DNA from: Chitinophaga fulva
Lineage (GTDB): Bacteria > Bacteroidota > Bacteroidia > Chitinophagales > Chitinophagaceae
Direction of reading: 5' to 3'
NCBI RefSeq assembly: GCF_012927205.1
Contig: NZ_JABBGC010000001.1
Coordinates: 496,001 to 560,000, forward strand
Length of the DNA: 64,000 nucleotides
How positions within the stretch are numbered: the first letter of the stretch is position 1; the number at the start of each line of letters is the position of its first letter. A model generated the notes under the pieces. It searched no databases, was not told where the DNA came from, and was given only the letters and a program-made list of their open reading frames with translations. Of the stretch, positions 27,301 through 34,582 are shown piece by piece. The position numbers and the translations under genes are program-made.

Positions 27301-28056
27301 TTACGGTTTATGTAGTTGTAATTGCGCCATATCCAACTCTTCACCGGCCTTAAGCGCATGGATCTCCAGCCGTGCCTGGTCTTGTGTAAGCTCTTTCAAC
27401 CGTTGGGGCGTTCCCGTAAGTGCAGGCATCGTACCATAATGACAGGGGATTACGTGTTTCACTTTCAGCAGCCGGATGGCAAAAGCCGCTTCAAGAGGGC
27501 CCATGGTGAATCGGTCACCTATCGGCAGGATGGCGATATCCGGCTCATAGATTTCTCCCAGCAGGGCCATGTCTCCGAAAACAGACGTATCACCGGAGTA
27601 GTAAACAGAGACGTCGTCGCTCATCCAGATAATGAATCCGTTGGCAGCGTGTGTATATCCGATTTTACCATCTGGCATCCATACCTGTGCAAAATGGAAG
27701 GCGTTGGTCATGGTGATTTTTGTTTGCAGGAAGGAGATGGTCCCTCCGGCGTTCATCTGTTCAAAGACATGTTCCGGTACGCCCTGTTCCTGCAGGAACA
27801 GCCGAACGATGGGGTTAGCGATCACTTTAGGTGAATGGGACCGGATCAGGTCAATGATTTTACTGTCGAGATGATCTCTGTGGCCGTGGGTGATCAGGAT
27901 CAGGTCTATTTGTTCCGGGATGGTATAATCGGCCGGTAGGGCCGGATTGCCGGTAAACCAGGGGTCTACGAGAATGATATGGCCTTCCGGGGTGGTAAGT
28001 TGAAAACTGGCGTGTCCCAGGAACTTGATTTTCGAATGCTGCGTGCTCATAGTCAT
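27301..28056 (-). CDS. Metal-dependent hydrolase of the metallo-beta-lactamase fold (UPF0173-like)
   Basis: A 251-residue cytoplasmic protein with the MBL fold. The metal motif HxHxDH is HGHRDH near residue 56. Further ligands are the His in TNAFHFAQ near 118, the Asp in YYSGDTSVFGD near 153, and the His in IPCHYGT near 222. The opening KIFLGHASF-like strand (KIKFLGHASFQL) and the aspartate strand ILVDPWF match the UPF0173/YtkL group of small hydrolases, for which no substrate is firmly known. ATG codons at 28056 and 28050 are both possible. A GNAT gene follows. It should not be counted as a true beta-lactamase. Confidence 0.88.
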   Translation of the reverse strand: MTMSTQHSKIKFLGHASFQLTTPEGHIILVDPWFTGNPALPADYTIPEQIDLILITHGHRDHLDSKIIDLIRSHSPKVIANPIVRLFLQEQGVPEHVFEQMNAGGTISFLQTKITMTNAFHFAQVWMPDGKIGYTHAANGFIIWMSDDVSVYYSGDTSVFGDMALLGEIYEPDIAILPIGDRFTMGPLEAAFAIRLLKVKHVIPCHYGTMPALTGTPQRLKELTQDQARLEIHALKAGEELDMAQLQLHKP

Positions 28057-28108
28057 CTGGTTTTTTTACGTATCTAAATATACTATTATCTATGAACACC
28101 CATAAATG

Positions 28109-28140
28109 AAAAATCCTGCCCGATAATTACCAGGCAGGAT
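28109..28140 (-). terminator. Terminator after the lipocalin-like gene
   Basis: On the minus strand ATCCTGCC (28140-28133) pairs with GGCAGGAT (28120-28113), followed by a run of T. It lies 24 nt beyond the stop at 28164. Confidence 0.88.
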
Positions 28141-28163
28141 GTATTTCGTATAAACGGGTAAAA

Positions 28164-28655
28164 CTATTTCCGTTGTAAGGAGTAGATGATGGCAGCTGTT
28201 TTGCCTTCGAAGTTCACATTGGCTCTCCAGGTCATGGAGCTGCCGGCTTCAGTACATTCCATCAGGTAACCGTCTGCCACATTTTTAGCTTTCACACCGG
28301 AGTACAGTTTTTTGAAACCGAACATGGTCACATTTCCCTGTTTGCTGATGGTCCAGACAATTTTCTGGGTAGCGGGGCTGCAACCGTCTGCAGTGGAGGA
28401 TAATGTATAGGAACCATTTGCATTATTGTCCGGCAGTACCCATTGGCTGCCGATGAAGCATTTAGCATTGGCCTCGTCAAAAACGGTTACTTTGGCATTT
28501 TCGGGGATACCTTCATAACGGATATCGGTAAGCACCCAGTTGCCTTTTACAGCGCCTTTGTTAATGTTGGTAGTTACGCCCTGTTTTGGAGAGCAGGAAG
28601 TACCCAGGATTGCGACCAGAGCCAGAAACAATGCTGCGAATGATAAATTTTTCAT
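28164..28655 (-). CDS. Lipocalin-like lipoprotein
   Basis: A 163-residue lipoprotein with leader KNLSFAALFLALVAILGTSC, lipid Cys at 21. The mature part starts with GAVKGNWVLTDIRYEG, the G-x-W strand that opens small lipocalin-like domains in Bacteroidota. It then alternates beta strands and ends in AAIIYSLQRK. Two further cysteines (in AKCFIGS and DGCSPA) may form a disulfide. Lipocalin folds bind small hydrophobic ligands, but no ligand is indicated. It is the last gene on the minus strand before a terminator. A 130-nt gap separates it from the ECF-linked membrane protein gene, so it may be a separate unit. Confidence 0.75.
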   Translation of the reverse strand: MKNLSFAALFLALVAILGTSCSPKQGVTTNINKGAVKGNWVLTDIRYEGIPENAKVTVFDEANAKCFIGSQWVLPDNNANGSYTLSSTADGCSPATQKIVWTISKQGNVTMFGFKKLYSGVKAKNVADGYLMECTEAGSSMTWRANVNFEGKTAAIIYSLQRK

Positions 28656-28786
28656 GGGAATAATAATTTGTATGTTTTAATGCCTTCTCTGCATTCAACA
28701 GCTGTGCTACAATAAGGTTTAAACAGCCTGAATACCGCGGCAAGTTCAGCATTTGCAAGAAACGTACCAAATGAATGTGCAAACGG

Positions 28787-29278
28787 TCAGTGGCCGGCTG
28801 GCAAAAGGGCTTCTGCCGGGGTTTTGAGCCTGATCAGCACTTCTTCCAGCTGATTGGTCCGTTTGTAGAGATACCATGTGCTGGCGGCCAGTGACATGGT
28901 CAGCACGCAAAGGGCGAGAAATGCACAACGCCACCAGATGCTGACGGTTATTTTACGGTTCCATCCGGGCCTGATATCAATGTAGACGGGTTCGTGCGGT
29001 GGTTGTTGTCCACCTCCATCGTTAGCGTGTTTGAAATAATATTCCTGATGTTTATACCGCCGGGCATCCTCCATGATCCTGTCTTTCAGCTGAACAGGCG
29101 GCGGTACGGCTTCAGCCATGATGTTATTTTCGATGCGAAGTTCAGCAGCGGCTATTTCCTGCTCAAGGATGGGGTGTAATCTTCTCATATACGTCAATTC
29201 CCTTTCCTGCTCAGGTGTGGCAAGGCCGAGTAAATAACGTTCAATTACTCCACTATCAATATAGTTTTTTAAGTCCAA
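28787..29278 (-). CDS. ECF-linked single-pass membrane protein, paralog 2 (anti-sigma-like)
   Basis: A 163-residue protein with a soluble N-terminal helical region, YIDSGVIERYLLGLATPEQE (residues 6-25), which resembles the cytoplasmic part of RskA-type anti-sigma factors. One membrane segment follows (about 118-138, FLALCVLTMSLAASTWYLY) and then a short outside tail. It is clearly paralogous to the protein encoded at 29406-29882 (YIESGIIESYVLGLASETE). No ATG fits; the frame opens with TTG (29278-29276), the same codon used by its paralog. A gap of 127 nt separates the two. A regulatory role towards the upstream sigma factor is inferred from family resemblance and position. Confidence 0.7.
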   Translation of the reverse strand: MDLKNYIDSGVIERYLLGLATPEQERELTYMRRLHPILEQEIAAAELRIENNIMAEAVPPPVQLKDRIMEDARRYKHQEYYFKHANDGGGQQPPHEPVYIDIRPGWNRKITVSIWWRCAFLALCVLTMSLAASTWYLYKRTNQLEEVLIRLKTPAEALLPAGH

Positions 29279-29405
29279 AGCAATGATTTAAAAAACCGTA
29301 TACCCATCAAACATGATTGATAAACAAAATATCTACGAACCGGCCCCACCGGTTGGATTGTAAAATTGAGAAAATAATTTTAATAAAGGATTGCCACAGG
29401 TTATA

Positions 29406-29882
29406 TTATATATAAAAAATATTTGCTTTTCGCACATGTATAAGCACAGTAGCGGCAGCATGTTCCTCCTGTCTTTCTTTTTCCTGACGATATTTCAGGT
29501 AATAAAAGATGGCAAAAAAGAGAAAGATTTTGGACAGGATAAAAATAATGATGAAGAATATTTTCCACCAGCGATGTACGGAGATATGGCTTCCGTCTTT
29601 GGGCTGGATATTGATAAACGTATAATTGGACTGTGCATCAGCCTGTGCCCCGGCGTATTCCCAGCGAACTTTCTGTAGCACCCGTTTCCGTATTTCCACG
29701 GGAGGCAACACCGCTTCATCAAAGCAGGCCTTTTCCAGCCGGCGTTCCGCTAGTTCCACCTCTGTGTCCAGTTCAGGAAACAGTTTTCTCATATGCTCCA
29801 GTTCCTCCACTTCCGTTTCGGAAGCAAGGCCCAGCACATAAGACTCGATGATGCCGCTTTCGATATAAAATTTCAGTTCCAA
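29406..29882 (-). CDS. ECF-linked single-pass membrane protein, paralog 1 (anti-sigma-like)
   Basis: A 158-residue protein. Residues 5-25 carry the helical motif YIESGIIESYVLGLASETE shared with the next gene; residues 58-66 (PPVEIRKRV) match its PPVQLKDRI; and one membrane segment spans about 106-130. The outside tail is short and charged. The start is TTG at 29882-29880, overlapping the last 10 nt of the sigma factor gene, so translation is probably coupled. The pair of paralogs behind one sigma gene suggests two interacting inhibitors or a duplicated anti-sigma. Zinc-binding residues are absent. Confidence 0.72.
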   Translation of the reverse strand: MELKFYIESGIIESYVLGLASETEVEELEHMRKLFPELDTEVELAERRLEKACFDEAVLPPVEIRKRVLQKVRWEYAGAQADAQSNYTFINIQPKDGSHISVHRWWKIFFIIIFILSKIFLFFAIFYYLKYRQEKERQEEHAAATVLIHVRKANIFYI

Positions 29883-30385
29883 TGTTCTTTTAAGAATTTT
29901 CGGAAGGCTTTCATTGCTTCCCCCAGTATTTCATTTACCTGCCCTTCTGGTACACCCAGCATACGGGCTATAGTTGTGATTGATAATCCTTTAAAATAAC
30001 TCAGCCTGAACACCTGCTGTTCTGAAGCCGGCAGAATGGTATAAAACTGCTGCAGGATACCTTCTTCTTTCTTCATCAGTTCTGTCCCTGTGAGCGCCGT
30101 TTCAGGGATGGCTTCCTTGATAGCCAGTTCCCTCGTTTTCCGTAATAACCAGGCAAATAAAGTGCGGAAGCCTGAAGAGTGGAACGCATTAATATGTTGA
30201 AATGCCCACGCAAAAACCTTTACTATAATATCGTTGGCCCTATCTTTTATAGGCACCAGTTGTAGCACAACCCCATACAGTGCACCGGCGTAACGGTCAT
30301 ATAACAGCTCTTTTGCTGCAGGATCACCCAACGCCAGCCGTTCTATAAGCATTTGCTCACTTATATGTGTCAGATCTCTCCGCAA
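29873..30385 (-). CDS. ECF-type RNA polymerase sigma factor (second)
   Basis: The protein has region 2 at about residues 20-90 (AAKELLYDRYAGALYGVVLQ, then FAWAFQHINAF) and region 4 at about 110-165 (LPASEQQVFRLSYFKGLSITTIARML, then VPEGQVNEILGEAMKAFRKFL). Region 2 is rather divergent: the usual D-A-E-D core is replaced by DRANDIIVKVF. The frame can open at TTG 30385 (170 residues) or at ATG 30352 (159 residues, MLIERLALGD). The shorter product still contains the full domain and uses a better codon, so either is possible. It heads an operon with two paralogous membrane proteins and overlaps the first of them. Confidence 0.85.
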   Translation of the reverse strand: MRRDLTHISEQMLIERLALGDPAAKELLYDRYAGALYGVVLQLVPIKDRANDIIVKVFAWAFQHINAFHSSGFRTLFAWLLRKTRELAIKEAIPETALTGTELMKKEEGILQQFYTILPASEQQVFRLSYFKGLSITTIARMLGVPEGQVNEILGEAMKAFRKFLKEHWN

Positions 30386-30483
30386 ACAGTTGTGCTTACA
30401 TTTATAAGTTCGCTAATTTATGAAAATATATGAATTGATCCGCCTGCGAGTTATTCACACACAGAGCTGAAATGGACAATTTT

Positions 30484-30984
30484 CTACAACATCATCTTAT
30501 ACAACCAGTAAGGCTGTCCGAATATCGGCGGCAGTTCTCTTATCAGCGAAAAGCCCAGCTCATCATACATTTTGCGGGCGGCCGGCATCATCGTGCTGGT
30601 ATGAAGCCCCAGTATTTTTTCACCGGAACGCCGGGCCTCTTCAATAGCAATCTCCATTAACCGGCGTCCAATGCCCATCCGGCGGAAAGCAGGGTCCACT
30701 CCCAAACGGCGGATATAAGCCCATTCTGCCGGATAGATAGCCGTAGCCTGACCGGAAGGCACCATAAAAACCACGCCTACCAAACGATCGCCGGAACGGC
30801 ATACATACGTGTCTGCCTGTTTCATCAATGCAGCCAGCTTATCTATATCCGACTGGTTTTTATGCATGGTATGCCAGTGCTCCGGTTCCAGTATGGCTGC
30901 AAATTCACCATAACTTAACATTGAGAGGTCCCGTATGGCAACTACATCTGCCGGGATAGCCATTTCATAAACAAGGGTGTCCAT
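30484..30984 (-). CDS. GNAT family N-acetyltransferase
   Basis: A 166-residue cytoplasmic acetyltransferase. The acetyl-CoA site lies in YIRRLGVDPAFRRMGIGRRLMEIAIEEA (about residues 88-116), with the diagnostic R/Q-x-x-G-x-G/A as RRMGIGRR. It is followed by LHTSTMMPAARKMYDELGF, the classical GNAT motif B. No target is suggested by the sequence. The gene is divergent from an acyl-CoA transferase gene across 145 bp and convergent with none, so it is likely a single-gene unit. Confidence 0.9.
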   Translation of the reverse strand: MDTLVYEMAIPADVVAIRDLSMLSYGEFAAILEPEHWHTMHKNQSDIDKLAALMKQADTYVCRSGDRLVGVVFMVPSGQATAIYPAEWAYIRRLGVDPAFRRMGIGRRLMEIAIEEARRSGEKILGLHTSTMMPAARKMYDELGFSLIRELPPIFGQPYWLYKMML

Positions 30985-31101
30985 TTGTTTTCTTTCAGTG
31001 TTTGGTTATCCAACAAATAAGCATGGCCGGTTGTTGGATAAAACAGCGGCATATAAAAATACAACATGATATTACTCATAAATAATCTATCAAACGCTCG
31101 A

Positions 31102-31109
31102 TAAATTTG
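31102..31109 (+). promoter_or_regulatory. Promoter -7 box of the acyl-CoA transferase gene
   Basis: TAAATTTG matches the TAnnTTTG consensus fully and ends 20 nt before the ATG at 31130. A -33 element was not found. Confidence 0.45.
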
Positions 31110-31129
31110 CTCAAACAACACCAACGAGA

Positions 31130-32401
31130 ATGTCTTATACCACTATCCAGGATGCCATACAGCTGATCCAGTCAGGCCATACCGTTTTTATTCATACCGC
31201 AGCAGCCACTCCCCGGGAGCTGGTCAATGCCATGTCCAACCGCAGCAGTGAACTGAAAAATGTCCGGCTCGTGAGCATCCATACCGAATGGGACGCTCCC
31301 TACGCCTCCCCTGAACATTCCCATGCATTTGAAATCGATACTTTCTTTGTCGGTAAAAATATCCGTCAGGCAGTGAATGAAGGAAGGGCCAACTACATTC
31401 CGATGTTTCTCAGCGAAGTACCACGGTACTTCCGTACCCTTGAACCGGCCATCGATGTAGCGCTGATCACCGTATCTCCGCCGGACAAAAACGGCTACTG
31501 CACCCTTGGCGTATCCTGCGATGTATCCAAGGCCGCTATTGATACTGCGCGTATCATTATAGCAGAAGTGAACGCCAATATGCCCCGTGTGCTGGGTGAC
31601 GGCGTGATCCACATTTCCCGTATCACCGCAGCTGTAGCAGCTGATTATCCCATTTATGCACAGGCCGTACGCCCGCCCAGTGGCGCGGAACTGGCCATTG
31701 GAGAGCATGTGGCCTCCCTGATAGAAGACAGGGCCACCCTGCAAATGGGTATCGGCGGTATCCCCAATGCCGTGCTGCAATGCCTGCACAGCCATAAGGA
31801 CCTGGGCATCCATACAGAAATGTTTTCCGATGGTATTATCGATCTCGTGGAAAAAGGTATTATCACCAACCGGTATAAAGCCATCCATCCGGGCCTGATG
31901 GTATCCAGCTTTGCCATGGGAAGCCGCCGGCTGTATGACTTTATGGACAACAATCTTATCATCCGCCTGATGGACGTGGAATACGTCAATAACCCCACGA
32001 CTATACGTAAAAACCCAAAGGTCACTGCCATTAACAGTGCCATAGAAATCGATATCTTTGGGCAGGTATGCGCCGATTCTATCGGATTCCGGCAATACAG
32101 CGGCGTAGGCGGCCAGATGGATTTCATGCGGGGCGCGGCCCTGTCTGCCGGCGGCAAACCCATTATCGCCATTCCATCTGTAACCGCTAAAGGTATTTCC
32201 CGTATTGTATCCCGGCTCCAGCCTGGCGCCAGTGTTGTGACCACACGCGCCCATGTACATTATGTGGTAACGGAATATGGTATCGCGCACCTGCTGGGGA
32301 AAAACCTGAAACAACGTGCGCAGGCGCTTATCAATATTGCACATCCCGATCATCGGGAGCAATTGCAAAAAGACGCCTTTGATATATTCAAGGTGTTCTG
32401 A
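31130..32401 (+). CDS. Acetyl-CoA hydrolase/transferase family (4-hydroxybutyrate CoA-transferase-like)
   Basis: A 423-residue class I CoA-transferase, which moves CoA between acetate (or a related acid) and a hydroxy acid through a glutamyl-CoA intermediate. The catalytic Glu is seen in LGIHTEMFSDGIIDL near residue 233. Other family blocks are SPPDKNGYCTLG near 120, QMGIGGIPNAV near 205, GVGGQMDFMRGA near 330 and TEYGIAHLLGKNLKQRA near 381-397. Length and wording fit the 4-hydroxybutyrate/acetate CoA-transferase group (Cat2-like). The exact acid is not decidable. The gene is followed after 33 nt by an LpxR-like gene but has no evident metabolic partner here. Confidence 0.9.
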   Translation: MSYTTIQDAIQLIQSGHTVFIHTAAATPRELVNAMSNRSSELKNVRLVSIHTEWDAPYASPEHSHAFEIDTFFVGKNIRQAVNEGRANYIPMFLSEVPRYFRTLEPAIDVALITVSPPDKNGYCTLGVSCDVSKAAIDTARIIIAEVNANMPRVLGDGVIHISRITAAVAADYPIYAQAVRPPSGAELAIGEHVASLIEDRATLQMGIGGIPNAVLQCLHSHKDLGIHTEMFSDGIIDLVEKGIITNRYKAIHPGLMVSSFAMGSRRLYDFMDNNLIIRLMDVEYVNNPTTIRKNPKVTAINSAIEIDIFGQVCADSIGFRQYSGVGGQMDFMRGAALSAGGKPIIAIPSVTAKGISRIVSRLQPGASVVTTRAHVHYVVTEYGIAHLLGKNLKQRAQALINIAHPDHREQLQKDAFDIFKVF

Positions 32402-32434
32402 CACAGATAACTATCAGGATTAAAAGGAGGGCCT

Positions 32435-33442
32435 ATGAAAATCTTGTTATGGGGAATATTCATTTGTCTCAGCACGCTGCCTATCCAGGCACAGATCACC
32501 CAGAATGCCACCAGACAGCTACGTATACGTGAAGAAGATGACTTCTTCAATGTATGGGGAAGGGGAACAGACCGGGGCTACAGCAACGGCACCGCTATCG
32601 GTTACGTATATATGAAGAAGAAAAAATCCACTTTCATAGACAAATGGATTTTCCCAAAGGCCGGCCCCTACGCTGTTAATGTCTTTGAGTGGGAGCTGAT
32701 GCAGATCATGATAACCCCCGATCAGATCGCAGACTCCGCCTTCAATCCCGGTGATTTCTATTATGCGGGCGCACTCTTTGCTACCCATGGTCTCACGTCT
32801 TATAATCCGGCAAAAAAATACCTTATCCACTCCGAATTGGTATTCGGTGTACTGGGCCCCTGGGCAGGGGGTGAACAGGCCCAGCGCTTCGTCCACCGGC
32901 TTATTCACTACCAGGAACCGGAAGGATGGGGCAATCAGGTCCCCAACGCTCCACTTCTGAACTACAATGCCTATTTCGAAAAAATGTTGTGGAACCCTGT
33001 CAAAAACGTGGAGGCCCTTGGTGGCATCCAGGCCCAGGCCGGCACGATGATGACTTCCCTGGGCGCATGGGTTTACGGACGCTATGGGCTGATCAATCCT
33101 TACTTCGGCGCACTGGACCTGAATACTTCCGCCCGCCGCAAGTTTCAACTATACATATTTGCCCGGCCACGTTTTGCGATGAACCTGTTCAACGCCCTGC
33201 TGCAAGGCGGCATTTTCAAGTCTACCGACACCAATTTTGAGGAGCTTACCAACCAACAGACATCGCATATGCGCCGGTTCACCATTGGTATGGATTACGG
33301 CATTGGTGTAGGCATTGGCCGCACCAGCATCCGTTACACCCAACAAACGGCCACCGCGTGGATGAGCGGCACTGGTAAACACTCTGTCGGTAGTATTACC
33401 TTGTTAATTCCCCTTTCCAAGGCAACCTATTTCCCGCAATGA
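32435..33442 (+). CDS. LpxR-like outer-membrane lipid A deacylase (DUF2219)
   Basis: A 335-residue protein with signal peptide KILLWGIFICLSTLPIQAQ and a 12-strand beta-barrel character. The conserved opening EDDFFNVWGRGTDRGYSNG (residues 34-52) corresponds to the LpxR region N-D-x-F...D-x-x-Y-T/S-N-G, which carries catalytic Asn/Asp and Ser. In this protein the usual Asn is replaced by Glu or Asp. The later block GPWAGGEQAQRFVHRLI, at about 149-165, matches LpxR with its active-site His. LpxR removes the 3'-acyloxyacyl group from lipid A in the outer membrane. The protein may act on lipid A or on another lipid. It is co-directional with a lipoprotein gene 28 nt downstream. Confidence 0.82.
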   Translation: MKILLWGIFICLSTLPIQAQITQNATRQLRIREEDDFFNVWGRGTDRGYSNGTAIGYVYMKKKKSTFIDKWIFPKAGPYAVNVFEWELMQIMITPDQIADSAFNPGDFYYAGALFATHGLTSYNPAKKYLIHSELVFGVLGPWAGGEQAQRFVHRLIHYQEPEGWGNQVPNAPLLNYNAYFEKMLWNPVKNVEALGGIQAQAGTMMTSLGAWVYGRYGLINPYFGALDLNTSARRKFQLYIFARPRFAMNLFNALLQGGIFKSTDTNFEELTNQQTSHMRRFTIGMDYGIGVGIGRTSIRYTQQTATAWMSGTGKHSVGSITLLIPLSKATYFPQ

Positions 33443-33469
33443 TGTTATCTTACTAAAAAAGAAAAACAC

Positions 33470-34009
33470 ATGAACAGCCGTCTGTCTTTTTCCGCAGCCA
33501 TCCTCCTGTTGCTGGCCTCTTGCGGGAGCGCCACCCGTAATAATGCCGCCGATAGTGTCGCTGTTAATGACACCGCACTGAATGTACATGCCGACAACGG
33601 CAGCAGTCTCGATGTACGGCCCCTGAATGGCTATTTTGTTAAAAACACGATCCAGGTGAACGACAGCCTTACCTTCTGGCTGATTGACAATCCTGCCACT
33701 TTCGACAGTCTCTTTGGCGTCGCCAAAACCATGAACAACAAAATTGACCGTCCCGATTTTGGTACTCAGGTAGTTGTTGCCGCCACCATGCCATCCACTT
33801 TCTATGGCACACAGATACAGCTGGCATCCGCCACCGCAGACGATCTGACCAACAATGCCGAAATGCATTTCGTAGCGGCCGGGCAGGCAGAGAAAAATTC
33901 TTACAGCATTACACCGCTATGGATGGGCAGTATTCCCAAAACAGGTCGGACCAATATTAAAGTGTATACCGGCGATCAGCTTACCGCCACCCTGACCACC
34001 AAAGAATAA
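33470..34009 (+). CDS. Hypothetical lipoprotein
   Basis: A 179-residue lipoprotein with leader NSRLSFSAAILLLLASC, lipid Cys at 18. Residues 20-45 are a Ser/Asp/Asn-rich linker, and the rest is a beta-rich domain with LNGYFVKNTIQVNDSLTFWLIDN and FGTQVVVAATMPSTFYGTQIQL. I do not recognise a named family. It follows the LpxR-like gene by 28 nt, so the two are probably transcribed together and both act at the outer membrane. The 4-bp distance to the convergent SRPBCC gene leaves no room for a separate terminator. Confidence 0.7.
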   Translation: MNSRLSFSAAILLLLASCGSATRNNAADSVAVNDTALNVHADNGSSLDVRPLNGYFVKNTIQVNDSLTFWLIDNPATFDSLFGVAKTMNNKIDRPDFGTQVVVAATMPSTFYGTQIQLASATADDLTNNAEMHFVAAGQAEKNSYSITPLWMGSIPKTGRTNIKVYTGDQLTATLTTKE

Positions 34010-34012
34010 CAG

Positions 34013-34474
34013 TTACCTGAAAAGCTCCTGTACCACGCGGTACCGGTAAGCAAAAATATGCTCCAGCTGACGCCGTACAAACAACGTGTGCGCCAGACGG
34101 CCCAGCCATCCCAGTGGCAGGCGGTAATGTACCGTATCGGTCATCTCCACTCCTCCCGGCACTTCCCTGAAGTGGTGCTGATGATGCCATAACCGGTAAG
34201 GTCCGACGCGTTGTTCGTCCACAAAATAATCCCCTTCCCGTACGTGCGTGATTTCCGTCATCCATTCCAGGGGAATGCCCGCCAATGGAGAGATAGTATA
34301 GGTGATGATCTGACCCGGATATGCTTTTCTTTCATCCGGTGGTGAAGTAACCCGGAACCGTATATCGGGCGGTGTGATCCTGGCGAGATTGTTGGGATTG
34401 GAAAAAAAATCCCACACCTCCTGTAGCGGGGCTGGTATAAACTGGGTGCGTTGCAGCAAAAAAATACTGGCCAT
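34013..34474 (-). CDS. SRPBCC family protein (START/Bet v1-like)
   Basis: A 153-residue soluble protein with the SRPBCC fold, a hydrophobic-cavity domain. The opening FLLQRTQFIPAPLQEVWDFFSNPNNLARITPPD is typical (strand, helix, then PxxVWxFFSxPxNLxxLTP), as is the later YRLWHHQHHFREVPGGVEMTDTVHYRLPLGWLG. This subgroup is often annotated as a cell-division-inhibitor-like or CoxG-like protein and has no firm function. The frame extends to 35221, but the extra residues are antisense to a long plus-strand gene, so the ATG at 34474 is chosen. It is divergent from that gene, the starts being 109 bp apart. Confidence 0.85.
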   Translation of the reverse strand: MASIFLLQRTQFIPAPLQEVWDFFSNPNNLARITPPDIRFRVTSPPDERKAYPGQIITYTISPLAGIPLEWMTEITHVREGDYFVDEQRVGPYRLWHHQHHFREVPGGVEMTDTVHYRLPLGWLGRLAHTLFVRRQLEHIFAYRYRVVQELFR

Positions 34475-34582
34475 ACAATAAAGGTACACCATTGATGCCC
34501 ACCCCTGCAAACGGTCAAAAGAAAAGCGCAGCTTTCCGCCGTTTTCGTAAGTTTGCAACATATTTTTAATCCGACCGGAAAT

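Noticed and set aside
27301..28056. Metallo-beta-lactamase resistance gene
   Set aside because: The MBL fold motif is present, but wording is that of the UPF0173 cytoplasmic hydrolases, and there is no signal peptide.
31172..32404. 410-codon minus-strand ORF antisense to the CoA transferase
   Set aside because: Shadow of a well-supported gene, with no domain and odd composition.
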